A stretch of 64,000 nucleotides of DNA from Aquimixticola soesokkakensis. GTDB taxonomy: Bacteria; Pseudomonadota; Alphaproteobacteria; Rhodobacterales; Rhodobacteraceae. A program made the position numbers and the translations under genes. The notes beneath the pieces were generated by a model, which had not been told where the DNA came from, made no database searches, and saw only the letters and a program-made list of their open reading frames with translations. The stretch is from assembly GCF_900172375.1 (NCBI RefSeq), contig NZ_FWFS01000011.1, positions 100,401 to 164,400 of the forward strand, read 5' to 3'. This document shows positions 52,973 through 61,460 of the stretch, piece after piece. The number at the start of each line of letters is the position of its first letter. Within the stretch, counting starts at the first letter, position 1.

Positions 52973-53995
52973 TCAGGCGCGCGCAGGGGGCGCTTGAATG
53001 CTGTCGCTCACCACCAACTTGGCGGGCCAGACTAGCGCGGCATTGGGGCTTTCGCCACGAATGACGCGCAGGGTTTCGCGCGCGATTTGCGTGCCGAGTC
53101 CTTCAAGGTCTATCGCGCAGGCGGTGACGGCAGGCTCGAGAAACCGCAACTGTTTGGAGCGGCGCAGGGTGACGATGGACAGATCTTTTCCGGGAGAAAG
53201 ACCGGCATCGCGCAGGGCGCTATAGGCGCCAAAAGCCATCATTTCATAGTTCAAGATCAAAGCCGTGACCGGATCATCCATCGCCAGAATGCTTTGGGTG
53301 ACAGCGCTGCCGCCAAATTCGCTGTGCTCGGCGGGAATCACCAGCGAGGGGTCGTGATCAAGGCCGAGTTGTGCACAGGTCGCCGCGTAGGTTTCGTGCA
53401 ACAGCACGCCGATGTTGGACGTACTGGGCGGCGCAGTGACAGCGATACGCCGATGCCCGAGGGCGACGAGCTGTTGCATGGACTGGCGCAAAAACCCCTC
53501 GAAGTCGAGATCGATCCACGCGTAATCCCCCGCGATTTGCGAGCGGCCAAAGGCGAGAAACGGCATGTGGCTTTTGAGCAGCAATTCGATCCGGCTATCC
53601 TGCGCGCGGGTGGCCGTGACGATGATCGCATCCGCGATGCCCCGCGCGATGGTGCGTTTGATGAATTCCGTGGGATCGCTTGCGGAATTGGACGGAAGAA
53701 TGATCAAATCGTAGCCCTGCGCGGATAGCGCATCCTGCATGGCGTCGATGATGCGCATGAAGAAATTGTCACCGCCGCGCACATCGGCCTGACCCGTTTC
53801 AAGGACGAAGGCCACCGTTTGCGTCGATCCGCGCCGCAGTGAACGCCCCGATGTATTGGCGCTATAGCCCAGTTCAACCGCCGCATCGAGCACCCGTTGG
53901 CGGGTTTTCGGGTTCACATCCGGCTTTGCGTTCAGCGCGCGAGACACGGTTCCGATAGACAAACCAAGGTGTTGAGCGAGGTCTTTGATATTCAC
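52973..53995 (-). CDS. LacI-family regulator of the xylA-containing operon
   Basis: From GTG 53995 the product is 340 residues, with the HTH at the very start (VNIKDLAQHLGLSIGTVSRA), the normal LacI position. CGGAGATGCCGCC precedes this GTG. A longer frame from ATG 54037 would include the operator within coding sequence, so the GTG is preferred. The effector domain is sugar-binding type. It is divergent from the Gfo-epimerase-ABC-xylA operon, and two copies of GTAAACGTTT-type operators lie between them, so autoregulation and operon control are likely. Confidence 0.86.
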   Translation of the reverse strand: MNIKDLAQHLGLSIGTVSRALNAKPDVNPKTRQRVLDAAVELGYSANTSGRSLRRGSTQTVAFVLETGQADVRGGDNFFMRIIDAMQDALSAQGYDLIILPSNSASDPTEFIKRTIARGIADAIIVTATRAQDSRIELLLKSHMPFLAFGRSQIAGDYAWIDLDFEGFLRQSMQQLVALGHRRIAVTAPPSTSNIGVLLHETYAATCAQLGLDHDPSLVIPAEHSEFGGSAVTQSILAMDDPVTALILNYEMMAFGAYSALRDAGLSPGKDLSIVTLRRSKQLRFLEPAVTACAIDLEGLGTQIARETLRVIRGESPNAALVWPAKLVVSDSIQAPPARA

Positions 53996-54008
53996 GCGGC
54001 GGCATCTC

Positions 54009-54022
54009 CGTAAACGTTTCCA
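54009..54022. promoter_or_regulatory. LacI-type operator, copy 1
   Basis: CGTAAACGTTTCCA carries the GTAAACGTTT core with one changed base in the right arm. It lies just upstream of the LacI GTG start (53995). Its centre is about 53 bp (five helical turns) from the centre of copy 2, so one tetramer or two dimers on the same DNA face could form a loop. Confidence 0.6.
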
Positions 54023-54030
54023 GAAAGTGT

Positions 54031-54060
54031 TTGACACATTGTGGGGCGCGGCGCTAGGTA
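54031..54060 (+). promoter_or_regulatory. Candidate promoter of the xylA-containing operon
   Basis: TTGACA (54031-54036) is a perfect -35 box, followed 18 bp later by TAGGTA (54055-54060), a modest -10. Operator copy 2 starts 2 bp after it, so a bound repressor would block the start site. The two operator copies flank the promoter. Confidence 0.5.
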
Positions 54061-54061
54061 T

Positions 54062-54075
54062 CGTAAACGTTTACG
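54062..54075. promoter_or_regulatory. LacI-type operator, copy 2
   Basis: CGTAAACGTTTACG is a perfect 14-bp palindrome, the classic LacI/CcpA-family shape with a central CG. It lies 49 bp before the first operon gene and just after the candidate -10 box. Confidence 0.75.
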
Positions 54076-54123
54076 GAGGTCGGGCGGCGTCGAGGAGGAC
54101 AGCCCCCGAAGAGGAGAAATTTA

Positions 54124-55164
54124 ATGTCACATGCCGTGCAAACCGCCGTTCTGGTGGGCTGCGGAGCAATGTCTGAAGGCTGGCTGCGCGCCATCCAGAC
54201 GCTCAACGCGACCGCGCCGACAGTCGATGTGATCGGCTTTGTCGATCTTGACGAGACCCTCGCGCGGCATCGCGCTGACACCTCGGGTTTTCCCGATGCT
54301 GCCGCGGGCGCAGACCTCGGGGCGATGCTGGCCGCGCTGGAACCGGATGTTGTGTTTGACATCGTCGTGCCGGCCGCACGGCGGTCAGTTGTCACCACCG
54401 CCTTTGCCGCGGGATGCGACGTGCTTTCGGAAAAGCCGCTGGGCAATACGCTGGGCGAAGCGCGCGATCTGGCCGCCGCACGCGACCGATCCGCCCGCCT
54501 GCACGGCGTCGTGCAGAACCGTCGCCATTTGACGGGAATCCGCCGCGCCAAAGCCTTTTTGGACAGCGGAGCGATTGGCACGGTCGCCGAGGTGCATTGC
54601 GACTTTTTCATCGCGCCGCATTTTGGCGGGTTTCGCGAGGAAATGGAGCATGTCTTGCTGCATGATATGGCGATCCACACCTTTGACGCCGCGCGCTTTG
54701 TCGCTGGCGTCGAGCCTGCGCGCGCGGTCTGTCTGGAAAGCAATCCGGCGCATTCATGGTATGCCCATGGCGCCAGCGCAGCGGTGCTTTTCGCCTGCGA
54801 AAACGGCGTGACGATGAGCTATCGCGGCTCGTGGTGTGCCGAGGGCCTGCCCACCAGCTGGGAAGCGAGCTGGCGGATTGTCGGGTCCAAAGGCACGCTT
54901 TTATGGGACGGAAACGACGGGTTTCAGGCCGAAGTCCCGCAGGGGCGTGACGGTTTGCTTAGCACCCAGACCCCGCTGGAGGTCCCCCAAATTGCACCGC
55001 TTGCCCATGAGGGCCACGCAGGTGTCATCGCCGATTTCCTCGAGGCGCGCAGGACGGGGCGGTCGCCGCTGACCGACGCGCGCGACAATATCCGCAGCCT
55101 TGCCATGACCTTCGCCGCTATCGATAGCGCCGAGCAGGGCCGCTTCATCGACATTTCTGTTTGA
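54124..55164 (+). CDS. Gfo/Idh/MocA-family oxidoreductase
   Basis: The 346-residue NAD(P)-dependent enzyme has a Rossmann start (AVLVGCGAMSEGWL), the catalytic Lys motif SEKPLG near residue 100, and the D-x-x-x-H pair of HDMAIHTFD in the C-terminal domain. Such enzymes oxidise sugars, inositols or sugar acids to keto forms. It is the first gene of the operon and is followed 12 nt later by an isomerase/epimerase-like TIM-barrel gene, a pairing known from inositol and keto-sugar pathways. The substrate is unknown. Confidence 0.85.
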   Translation: MSHAVQTAVLVGCGAMSEGWLRAIQTLNATAPTVDVIGFVDLDETLARHRADTSGFPDAAAGADLGAMLAALEPDVVFDIVVPAARRSVVTTAFAAGCDVLSEKPLGNTLGEARDLAAARDRSARLHGVVQNRRHLTGIRRAKAFLDSGAIGTVAEVHCDFFIAPHFGGFREEMEHVLLHDMAIHTFDAARFVAGVEPARAVCLESNPAHSWYAHGASAAVLFACENGVTMSYRGSWCAEGLPTSWEASWRIVGSKGTLLWDGNDGFQAEVPQGRDGLLSTQTPLEVPQIAPLAHEGHAGVIADFLEARRTGRSPLTDARDNIRSLAMTFAAIDSAEQGRFIDISV

Positions 55165-55176
55165 AAGGACATTCAC

Positions 55177-56109
55177 ATGAGCAATCCGGCAAAATCCATC
55201 CGCATCGGCACGATGGTTGCGGCCTCTGGCGGTCAGGCCGCCACGCGCATTGGCGAAATCGCGGATATGGGGTTCGAAAGCTTCGAGCCGTTCTTTTGGC
55301 AGACCACCAACGGGCAGGATCTGGCCGAATTGGGCAAGCGCTGCGTGGATGCCATTGGCGGGCGTGACATCACGATGTCGACGCTGGGCATGTTTGGCAA
55401 TCCGCTGGAAGACGAGGCGCTGGACCGCGACACATTGCAGGGCTGGAAGGATTGCATCGACAATGCCCACCATTTCGGCGCGACCTGCATTGCGGGGTTT
55501 ACAGGGCGTGTGCGTGGCAAGCCGATTGAAGACAGCCTTGGGCGCTACCGCGAGGTCTGGTCGGAACTGGCCAAGCGCGCTGCCGATAAGGGCATCAAAA
55601 TTGCCTTTGAAAACTGCGCGATGGACGGAAACTGGCAGACGGGCGACTGGAATATCGCCCACAACCCCGATGCGTGGGAGTTGATCTTTAACGAGACGCC
55701 CGACGACAACATCGGGCTGGAATGGGAACCGTGCCACCAGATGGTTTACCTGATCGACCCGCTGCCCCAGATCCGCAAATGGGCCGACAAGATTTTCCAC
55801 GTCCACGGCAAGGATGCCACCATCCGCCACGATGTGATCCGCGAACACGGGATTTTCGGCAAACTGCCCCATGTGTTCATGCGCACGCCCGGATTTGGCG
55901 ATACCAACTGGACGGATGTCATCACCGAGCTGCGTCTTGCGGGCTACGAGGGCGCGATTGATATCGAAGGCTGGCACGATCCGGTCTACCGTGATGCGCT
56001 GGAAATGACCGGCCAGATGCACGCGCTGAAGTATCTCAAGTCCTGCCGCGGCGGCACATTCGTGCCGGGTGAAGGGGCTTACGAGGGCGGGGATCCGTCG
56101 CTTTTGTGA
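55177..56109 (+). CDS. Sugar phosphate isomerase/epimerase-family TIM-barrel protein
   Basis: The 310-residue AP-endonuclease-2-fold protein has metal-ligand candidates in FENCAMDG (Glu), LEWEPCHQ (Glu and His), HVHGKDA (His) and DIEGWHD (Glu). This is the pattern of IolE/IolI-like and ketose 3-epimerase-like enzymes. It probably isomerises or dehydrates the keto-sugar made by its Gfo neighbour. The start at 55177 follows GAAAGGACATTCAC. It precedes the ABC importer genes in one operon. The exact reaction is not determined. Confidence 0.84.
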   Translation: MSNPAKSIRIGTMVAASGGQAATRIGEIADMGFESFEPFFWQTTNGQDLAELGKRCVDAIGGRDITMSTLGMFGNPLEDEALDRDTLQGWKDCIDNAHHFGATCIAGFTGRVRGKPIEDSLGRYREVWSELAKRAADKGIKIAFENCAMDGNWQTGDWNIAHNPDAWELIFNETPDDNIGLEWEPCHQMVYLIDPLPQIRKWADKIFHVHGKDATIRHDVIREHGIFGKLPHVFMRTPGFGDTNWTDVITELRLAGYEGAIDIEGWHDPVYRDALEMTGQMHALKYLKSCRGGTFVPGEGAYEGGDPSLL

Positions 56110-56157
56110 TCCCCACACGAACATAAATCATATCCGAGTTTTTAGGGAGGAGACCTC

Positions 56158-57366
56158 ATGGACATGAAATTTCTGGGCGTTTTGACCGTAGGAGGCGTGG
56201 CCTTGGCCACGGCGGCATCCGCGCAACAAACCGAGCTGGATTTGTGGACGATCGACGATCCGGGCGAATATCACTACGTGCTGGCCGAGGAATATATGGC
56301 CCTGCACCCGGAGGTGAAGATCAACGTCCGCACCGTGCAATTGCGCGATATGGTCAATGATCTGGCCCGTGCGGTGGCCACGGGTGATGCGCCCGATATC
56401 ACCTATATCGACAACCCCGAAGTGGCGCTGTTTGCCTCGCGGGGGTTGTTGATGGACCTCACGCCCTACATCGAGGCTTCCGATGTGGTGCATGCTGACG
56501 ACATTTTCCCCGGTCCGCTGGCCTCGGTCAGCTATGAGGGCGGCATCTATGGCCTGCCGCGCGGCGCCAACACCATCGCGCTGTATTACAACGCCGATAT
56601 GTTCACCGCAGCGGGTCTTGATCCCGACCAGCCGCCTGCAACGTGGGACGAACTCTATGAGGCGGCCAAGACGCTGACGCGGCCCGACGACAATGTCTAC
56701 GGGCTCGCGTTTTCCGCTGTTGCAACCGAGGAGGGGACGTTTCAGTTCCTGCCGTGGTTGCAGATGGCGGGCGGCGATTTTGACAATGTGAACACCGCAG
56801 GCGCGGCAGAGGCGCTAAGCCTGTGGAAACAGTTCATCGACGAAGGCATCGCCTCTCGCGACACGCTGATCCGCAGCCAGTGGGACAGCACCGGCACATT
56901 CAACGCAGGCTCTGCGGCGATGGTGATTTCGGGTCCTTGGGAATTGCCGCGCATGATGTCCGAGGTCGAGTTTGACGTGCGCGCAACGCCCTTGCCGATG
57001 CCCGCAGGCGGGGACACCCGTGCCTCGGCTCTTGGCGAAGGGGACAATGTGATCCTGGCCAGCACCGATGCACCCGAGGCCTCTTTTGCGTTCCTTGAGT
57101 ATCTCTATTCGCAGATGGATCGCGTCTGGAACGAGTTTGGCTATCTTCCGGCGGCTGACGTCGAGGTGGTCGATCCCAAGTTCCCCGAGATTTACGCGAC
57201 ATTCGAGGAAAGCATGCAGTTTGCGCGCAACCGTGGGCCAAGTCCCGAATGGCCGCAGATTTCCAAGGCCATTCAGGGCGCGATCCAGTCGTCGCTGACA
57301 GGGCAGGCCAGCCCCGAGGACGCTTTGGCGCGCGCGCAGTCGCAAATCGACAAAGTTGTAAAGTGA
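56158..57366 (+). CDS. Sugar ABC transporter substrate-binding protein (family 1)
   Basis: The 402-residue protein has a Sec signal (MKFLGVLTVGGVALATAASA, cleavage before QQTE) and a MalE-like fold with DITYIDNPEVALFASRGLLM, GLPRGANTIALYYNADMF and AAMVISGPWELPRM. It captures a sugar or oligosaccharide for the two downstream permeases. GGGAGGAGACCTC precedes ATG 56158; a second ATG 6 nt later is possible. A 138-bp gap with two hairpins separates it from the permease gene. Confidence 0.87.
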   Translation: MDMKFLGVLTVGGVALATAASAQQTELDLWTIDDPGEYHYVLAEEYMALHPEVKINVRTVQLRDMVNDLARAVATGDAPDITYIDNPEVALFASRGLLMDLTPYIEASDVVHADDIFPGPLASVSYEGGIYGLPRGANTIALYYNADMFTAAGLDPDQPPATWDELYEAAKTLTRPDDNVYGLAFSAVATEEGTFQFLPWLQMAGGDFDNVNTAGAAEALSLWKQFIDEGIASRDTLIRSQWDSTGTFNAGSAAMVISGPWELPRMMSEVEFDVRATPLPMPAGGDTRASALGEGDNVILASTDAPEASFAFLEYLYSQMDRVWNEFGYLPAADVEVVDPKFPEIYATFEESMQFARNRGPSPEWPQISKAIQGAIQSSLTGQASPEDALARAQSQIDKVVK

Positions 57367-57372
57367 CGCGCG

Positions 57373-57399
57373 GGCGGCGCCTGATCATCACGCGCCGCC
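57373..57399 (+). other. Hairpin after the sugar-binding protein gene
   Basis: GGCGGCGC (57373-57380) pairs with GCGCCGCC (57392-57399) around an 11-nt loop and begins 6 nt after the stop. It is followed by TTGCCATTT, a weak U-tract. With the larger hairpin downstream it probably gives partial termination or mRNA protection. Confidence 0.5.
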
Positions 57400-57448
57400 T
57401 TGCCATTTGACCTCTGCGACGGGCCCGTCACAGGGCACGCGCGCAGTC

Positions 57449-57483
57449 GTGGCAGGCCGTGCCTGACCAACACGGCCTGCCAC
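57449..57483 (+). other. Long hairpin upstream of the permease gene
   Basis: A perfect 13-bp stem GTGGCAGGCCGTG / CACGGCCTGCCAC with a 9-nt loop ends 21 nt before the permease start. It lies in the gap between binding-protein and permease genes, a position where such stems stabilise the upstream mRNA. Confidence 0.65.
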
Positions 57484-57504
57484 ACATCATTTCGCCAAAG
57501 GGAC

Positions 57505-58416
57505 ATGCCCCTCATGCTAAAATTCACCAACACATTTCGCGACGGCGTCGGGTTTGACACCCTGCTTGTCGGGATCGCGCTGGGATACCTTGTGGTCTTC
57601 TCCGCCTTCCCACTGGCCTATAACCTGTTGATGTCGTTTCAGGATGTGGACCTGTTTTCGCTTACCTCCTTTGATCGCCCCTTCGTGGGCTGGGACAATT
57701 ACCGCGAAATCCTGTCGCGCCCCGAACTGTTACCGATCCTGTGGAACACGGTGAAATTCGTCGGCATTTCCGTGATAGCGCAGCTGAGCCTCGGCTTTGC
57801 CATCGCGATGTTTTTCCAGCTGGATTTTCCGTTCAACACCTGGCTGCGCGGTCTGTTTCTGGCCGGTTGGATCATGCCCGCGCTGGTGGTTGGCGCGGTC
57901 TGGAGCTGGGTTCTGGCGGGGGATTTCGGCGTGCTCAACCATGTGCTGAGCGAGCTGGGCCTGATCCGCGCCAATATTTTCTGGCTCTCGGATCCTGATG
58001 TGGCGCTCTATTCCATTATTTTTGCCAATATCTGGCTTGGCGTGCCCTTCAACATGATCCTGCTGTCGGTCGGCCTCGCGGGCATTCCCGAAGATGTCTA
58101 CGAGGCGGCCGAAATGGATGGCGCAACGCGCATCCAGCGGTTTTTCACCATCACCCTGCCGATGATGCGCGCCCAGCTTGGCGCGGTCATTTCGCTGGGC
58201 GTCATTTTCACGCTGCAACAATTCGACCTGTTCGCGGCCCTCACCCAGGGCGGCCCGGCCAATTCTTCGAACGTGTTTCAATACTGGTCGTGGCAGCTGG
58301 CGTTCCAGAACTATGAAATCGGGCTTGGCTCGGTGATTTCGGTGCTGATGATCGGCTTTGTGATTGCGGTCGCCTTTGTCTATGTGCGCTCGACGCGCTA
58401 CGAACAGGAGAGCTGA
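57505..58416 (+). CDS. Sugar ABC transporter permease 1
   Basis: The 303-residue MalF/UgpA-type permease has six helices and the EAA loop YEAAEMDGATRIQRFFTITLP. ATG 57505 follows AAAGGGAC; a second in-frame ATG at 57514 is also plausible, while the frame upstream to 57400 would cover the hairpin. It forms the pore with the next gene product, whose start is 2 nt after its stop. Confidence 0.87.
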   Translation: MPLMLKFTNTFRDGVGFDTLLVGIALGYLVVFSAFPLAYNLLMSFQDVDLFSLTSFDRPFVGWDNYREILSRPELLPILWNTVKFVGISVIAQLSLGFAIAMFFQLDFPFNTWLRGLFLAGWIMPALVVGAVWSWVLAGDFGVLNHVLSELGLIRANIFWLSDPDVALYSIIFANIWLGVPFNMILLSVGLAGIPEDVYEAAEMDGATRIQRFFTITLPMMRAQLGAVISLGVIFTLQQFDLFAALTQGGPANSSNVFQYWSWQLAFQNYEIGLGSVISVLMIGFVIAVAFVYVRSTRYEQES

Positions 58417-58418
58417 TC

Positions 58419-59234
58419 ATGGCCCGCAAATATGGCCTTTTGGCCCTCGCCGTTGTCATCCTGTCGATCTACCTGTTTCCGGTCTACTGGATGTATATTA
58501 CCGCGCTCAAAACCGGCACGGAGATCTTTGCCAATCCGCCGACCTTCTGGCCGCGCGACCCGCAGGTACAGATCGTCGAGGTCTGGACGCGGTTGCGCAT
58601 GGATGTCTATCTGCGCAACTCCCTGTTGATTGCGGGCGGTGTGACGCTGATCGTCGCCTTGCTTGGCACCGGCTGCGCCTATGTGCTGGCGCGCATTCGC
58701 AACCGCTGGATGGACGGGGTTTTGTTTGGCGTGTTGATGATGCAGGTCCTGCCCTCGTCATTGATGATCACGCCGATCTTTGTGGCCTTCAACCAGATGG
58801 GGCTGTTGGAATACCCACGCCTGTCGGTGGTTCTGGCACAGGCCGCCAAGGTCATGCCGCTCTACATCGTGCTTGTGCGCGCCACCTTTTTACAGGTCCC
58901 GCGCGAGTTGGAAGAGGCCGCATTGGTGGATGGCAACAGCCGGATCGGGGCGTTTACATCGATCATCGTGCCCTTGGCGCGCAACGGCATCCTTGTGACA
59001 TCCGTGCTGATTTTCCTGCAATCCTTCGGGGAATACGTCTATTCGCGCTCGCTGATTTCCGAGCGTGCGCTGCAACCGGCGACCGTGGGGCTGCAATCTT
59101 TCATGGGACCCAACAGTTCCGATTGGGCAGGCGTGATGACCTATTCGGCCATCTACGTCACCCCCATTCTCATCGTTTTTGTCTTGCTGCAACGCCAGAT
59201 CGTCAGCGGCTTGACCTCAGGAGCGCTCAAATGA
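58419..59234 (+). CDS. Sugar ABC transporter permease 2
   Basis: The 271-residue MalG-type permease has six helices and the EAA loop ELEEAALVDGNSRIGAFTSI. It starts with ATG 58419, 2 nt after permease 1, with CAGGAGAGCTGATC upstream. Its stop overlaps the ATPase start (ATGA), so subunit production is coupled. It completes the membrane part of the importer. Confidence 0.87.
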   Translation: MARKYGLLALAVVILSIYLFPVYWMYITALKTGTEIFANPPTFWPRDPQVQIVEVWTRLRMDVYLRNSLLIAGGVTLIVALLGTGCAYVLARIRNRWMDGVLFGVLMMQVLPSSLMITPIFVAFNQMGLLEYPRLSVVLAQAAKVMPLYIVLVRATFLQVPRELEEAALVDGNSRIGAFTSIIVPLARNGILVTSVLIFLQSFGEYVYSRSLISERALQPATVGLQSFMGPNSSDWAGVMTYSAIYVTPILIVFVLLQRQIVSGLTSGALK

Positions 59235-60304
59235 CTTTCCAGATCGAGCTTGACCAGATCAACAAATACTACGGGGCGTATCATGCGCTGCGCGATGTCA
59301 GCCTGCAAATTCCCCAAGGGCAGTTTGTCGCCCTTGTCGGCCCGTCGGGCTGCGGGAAATCCACGCTTTTGCGCACGATTGCGGGGCTGGAAGGGATCAG
59401 CGACGGGCGGATTGAAATCGCAGGGCGCGATGTCAGCACGCTGGCGCCGCGCGAACGCGATCTGGCGATGGTGTTTCAATCCTACGCGTTGTACCCCCAT
59501 ATGACCGTGCGCAAGAACCTGACCTATTCGCTGCGGCTCAAGCGGCGCAAGGCGGGCGAAATTGACACAGCCGTGGAGGAAATCGCCCGCATCACCGGCC
59601 TTGACGGGTTGCTGGACCGCTATCCGCGTGAACTGTCGGGCGGGCAGCGCCAGCGCGTCGCGATGGGCCGCGCGATCATCCGCGACCCCAAAGCGTTCCT
59701 CTTTGACGAACCCCTGTCGAATTTGGACGCTGCGCTGCGCGTTCATATGCGGGCCGAAATCCGCAAGCTGCACAACCGTCTTGGCGCGACCTCCGTCTAC
59801 GTGACCCACGATCAGATCGAAGCCATGACCATGGCCGATCACGTGGTGGTGCTGCGCGCGGGGCGCATCGAACAACAGGGCGCGCCCCTTGACCTCTACG
59901 ACCGCCCCGCCAACCGCTTTGTGGCGGGGTTTATCGGCTCGCCGGCGATGAACTTTGTCGACGGCGTTGTCGCCGGCGACGGCCGTTCGGTTCAGCTTGA
60001 TCTGGCGGGTGCGCCGGTGCTGCGCTTTGCAGGGCAACGCCCCGCGGGCGAGCCGGTCTGTGTGGGCCTGCGCCCCGAACATCTGGAAGTCGGGGCGGGG
60101 CGCGACATCAACCGGCTCGACCTGCCTGTGGGGATGGTCGAGCGCACGGGGGCGGCGTCCTATGTGGTCAGTGACACCACGCCCGAACTGATGATCGCAG
60201 CCCCTGTGCGGGTCGCCGATGGCGCGCGGATTGCGGTCAGCATCGCGCCGGAAAACCTGCATCTCTTTGCCCGAGCGGGCGAGGGGCTGCGGCTGAATAC
60301 GTGA
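59231..60304 (+). CDS. Sugar ABC transporter ATP-binding protein (MalK/UgpC type)
   Basis: The 357-residue ATPase has Walker A GPSGCGKST, Q-loop VFQSYALYP, signature LSGGQRQRVAMGRA, Walker B FLFDEPLSNLD, switch His VTHDQIEAM, and a C-terminal OB-type domain (VCVGLRPEHLEV). It drives the preceding permeases. ATG 59231 lies in the permease stop; a longer frame back to 58364 is a shadow of that gene. It is followed 10 nt later by the second Gfo gene. Confidence 0.9.
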   Translation: MTFQIELDQINKYYGAYHALRDVSLQIPQGQFVALVGPSGCGKSTLLRTIAGLEGISDGRIEIAGRDVSTLAPRERDLAMVFQSYALYPHMTVRKNLTYSLRLKRRKAGEIDTAVEEIARITGLDGLLDRYPRELSGGQRQRVAMGRAIIRDPKAFLFDEPLSNLDAALRVHMRAEIRKLHNRLGATSVYVTHDQIEAMTMADHVVVLRAGRIEQQGAPLDLYDRPANRFVAGFIGSPAMNFVDGVVAGDGRSVQLDLAGAPVLRFAGQRPAGEPVCVGLRPEHLEVGAGRDINRLDLPVGMVERTGAASYVVSDTTPELMIAAPVRVADGARIAVSIAPENLHLFARAGEGLRLNT

Positions 60305-60314
60305 GGAGGACGAC

Positions 60315-61460
60315 ATGCAACGTTTGAAACTGGGAATGGTCGGCGGCGGGCAGGGCGCCTTTATCGGCGGCGTTCACCGCATCGCCGCGCGCCTTGACGG
60401 GCAGTGGGATCTGGTCGCAGGGGCGCTGAGTTCGGACAGCGCCCGCGCGCAGGCCTCTGCCAACGATCTGGGCATCGCGCCGGATCGCGCCTACACCGAT
60501 TTTCACGAGATGGCCAAGGCCGAAGCGGCGCGCGCCGACGGCATTGACGCCGTGGCCGTGGTCACCCCCAACCACATGCACGCCGCGCCGGTGATTGCCT
60601 TTCTGAAGGCCGGAATCCACGTGATTTGCGACAAGCCGCTGGCGGCAACGCCCGAGGACGCCGCGGCCATCGCGCAGGCTGCCGCGACCAGCAGCGCACA
60701 GTTTTTTCTGACCCATAATTACACCGCCTATCCTCTGATCCGCCAGGCGCGCGAGATGGTAGCACGCGGTGATCTGGGCGATATCCGTCTGGTGCAGGTC
60801 GAATACGCCCAAGACTGGCTGAGCGAACCGCTCGACAACAAGCAGGCCGCTTGGCGCACCGATCCGGCACGCTCGGGGGCGGGGGGCTGCATCGGCGATA
60901 TCGGCACCCATGCCTATAATTTGGCAAGCTATGTCAGTGGGATGGCTGCCACGCAGGTCGCGGCCGATCTGGACGCTTTCGTCGAGGGGCGGCGGGTGGA
61001 TGACAATGTGCATGTGCTGCTGCGCTACGGCAACGGGGCCAAGGGGATGCTGTGGGCCAGTCAGGTCGCCGTGGGCAATGAAAACGCGCTACGGCTGCGG
61101 GTCTACGGGTCGCAAGGCGGGTTGGAATGGGATCAGGAAGTTCCCAACACCTTGCGCTTTACCCCCTTCGGTGCGCCGACCCGGACGCTGACGCGCGCAG
61201 GCGCGGGTGGCACCGCAGCGGGGACGCGGCACCTGCGCACGCCCGCAGGCCATCCCGAAGGCTATCTGGAAGCGTTCGCGACCCTCTATTCGGAGGCCGC
61301 AATCGTGATCCGCGCCGCCAAATCCGGCCAGTCGCCCGATGCGCAGGCGCATGTGCCCGACCTGACCGACGGGCTTGCCGGCATGGACTTTATCGCCGCC
61401 TGCCTGTCTTCCTCATCCAACGATGCCCGCTGGGTATCCCTGACCGGAGCCGCCACATGA
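60315..61460 (+). CDS. Second Gfo/Idh/MocA-family oxidoreductase
   Basis: The 381-residue enzyme has the Rossmann motif [12 protein letters not shown], the Lys motif CDKPLA, and the catalytic Asp-His in GDIGTHAYN. Its length and sequence differ clearly from the 346-residue member at the operon start, so the two probably act on different steps. AGGAGGACGAC precedes ATG 60315. It overlaps the xylA start by 4 bp. Xylose or xylosyl-derived oxidation is one possibility given that neighbour. Confidence 0.85.
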   Translation: MQRLKLGMVGGGQGAFIGGVHRIAARLDGQWDLVAGALSSDSARAQASANDLGIAPDRAYTDFHEMAKAEAARADGIDAVAVVTPNHMHAAPVIAFLKAGIHVICDKPLAATPEDAAAIAQAAATSSAQFFLTHNYTAYPLIRQAREMVARGDLGDIRLVQVEYAQDWLSEPLDNKQAAWRTDPARSGAGGCIGDIGTHAYNLASYVSGMAATQVAADLDAFVEGRRVDDNVHVLLRYGNGAKGMLWASQVAVGNENALRLRVYGSQGGLEWDQEVPNTLRFTPFGAPTRTLTRAGAGGTAAGTRHLRTPAGHPEGYLEAFATLYSEAAIVIRAAKSGQSPDAQAHVPDLTDGLAGMDFIAACLSSSSNDARWVSLTGAAT

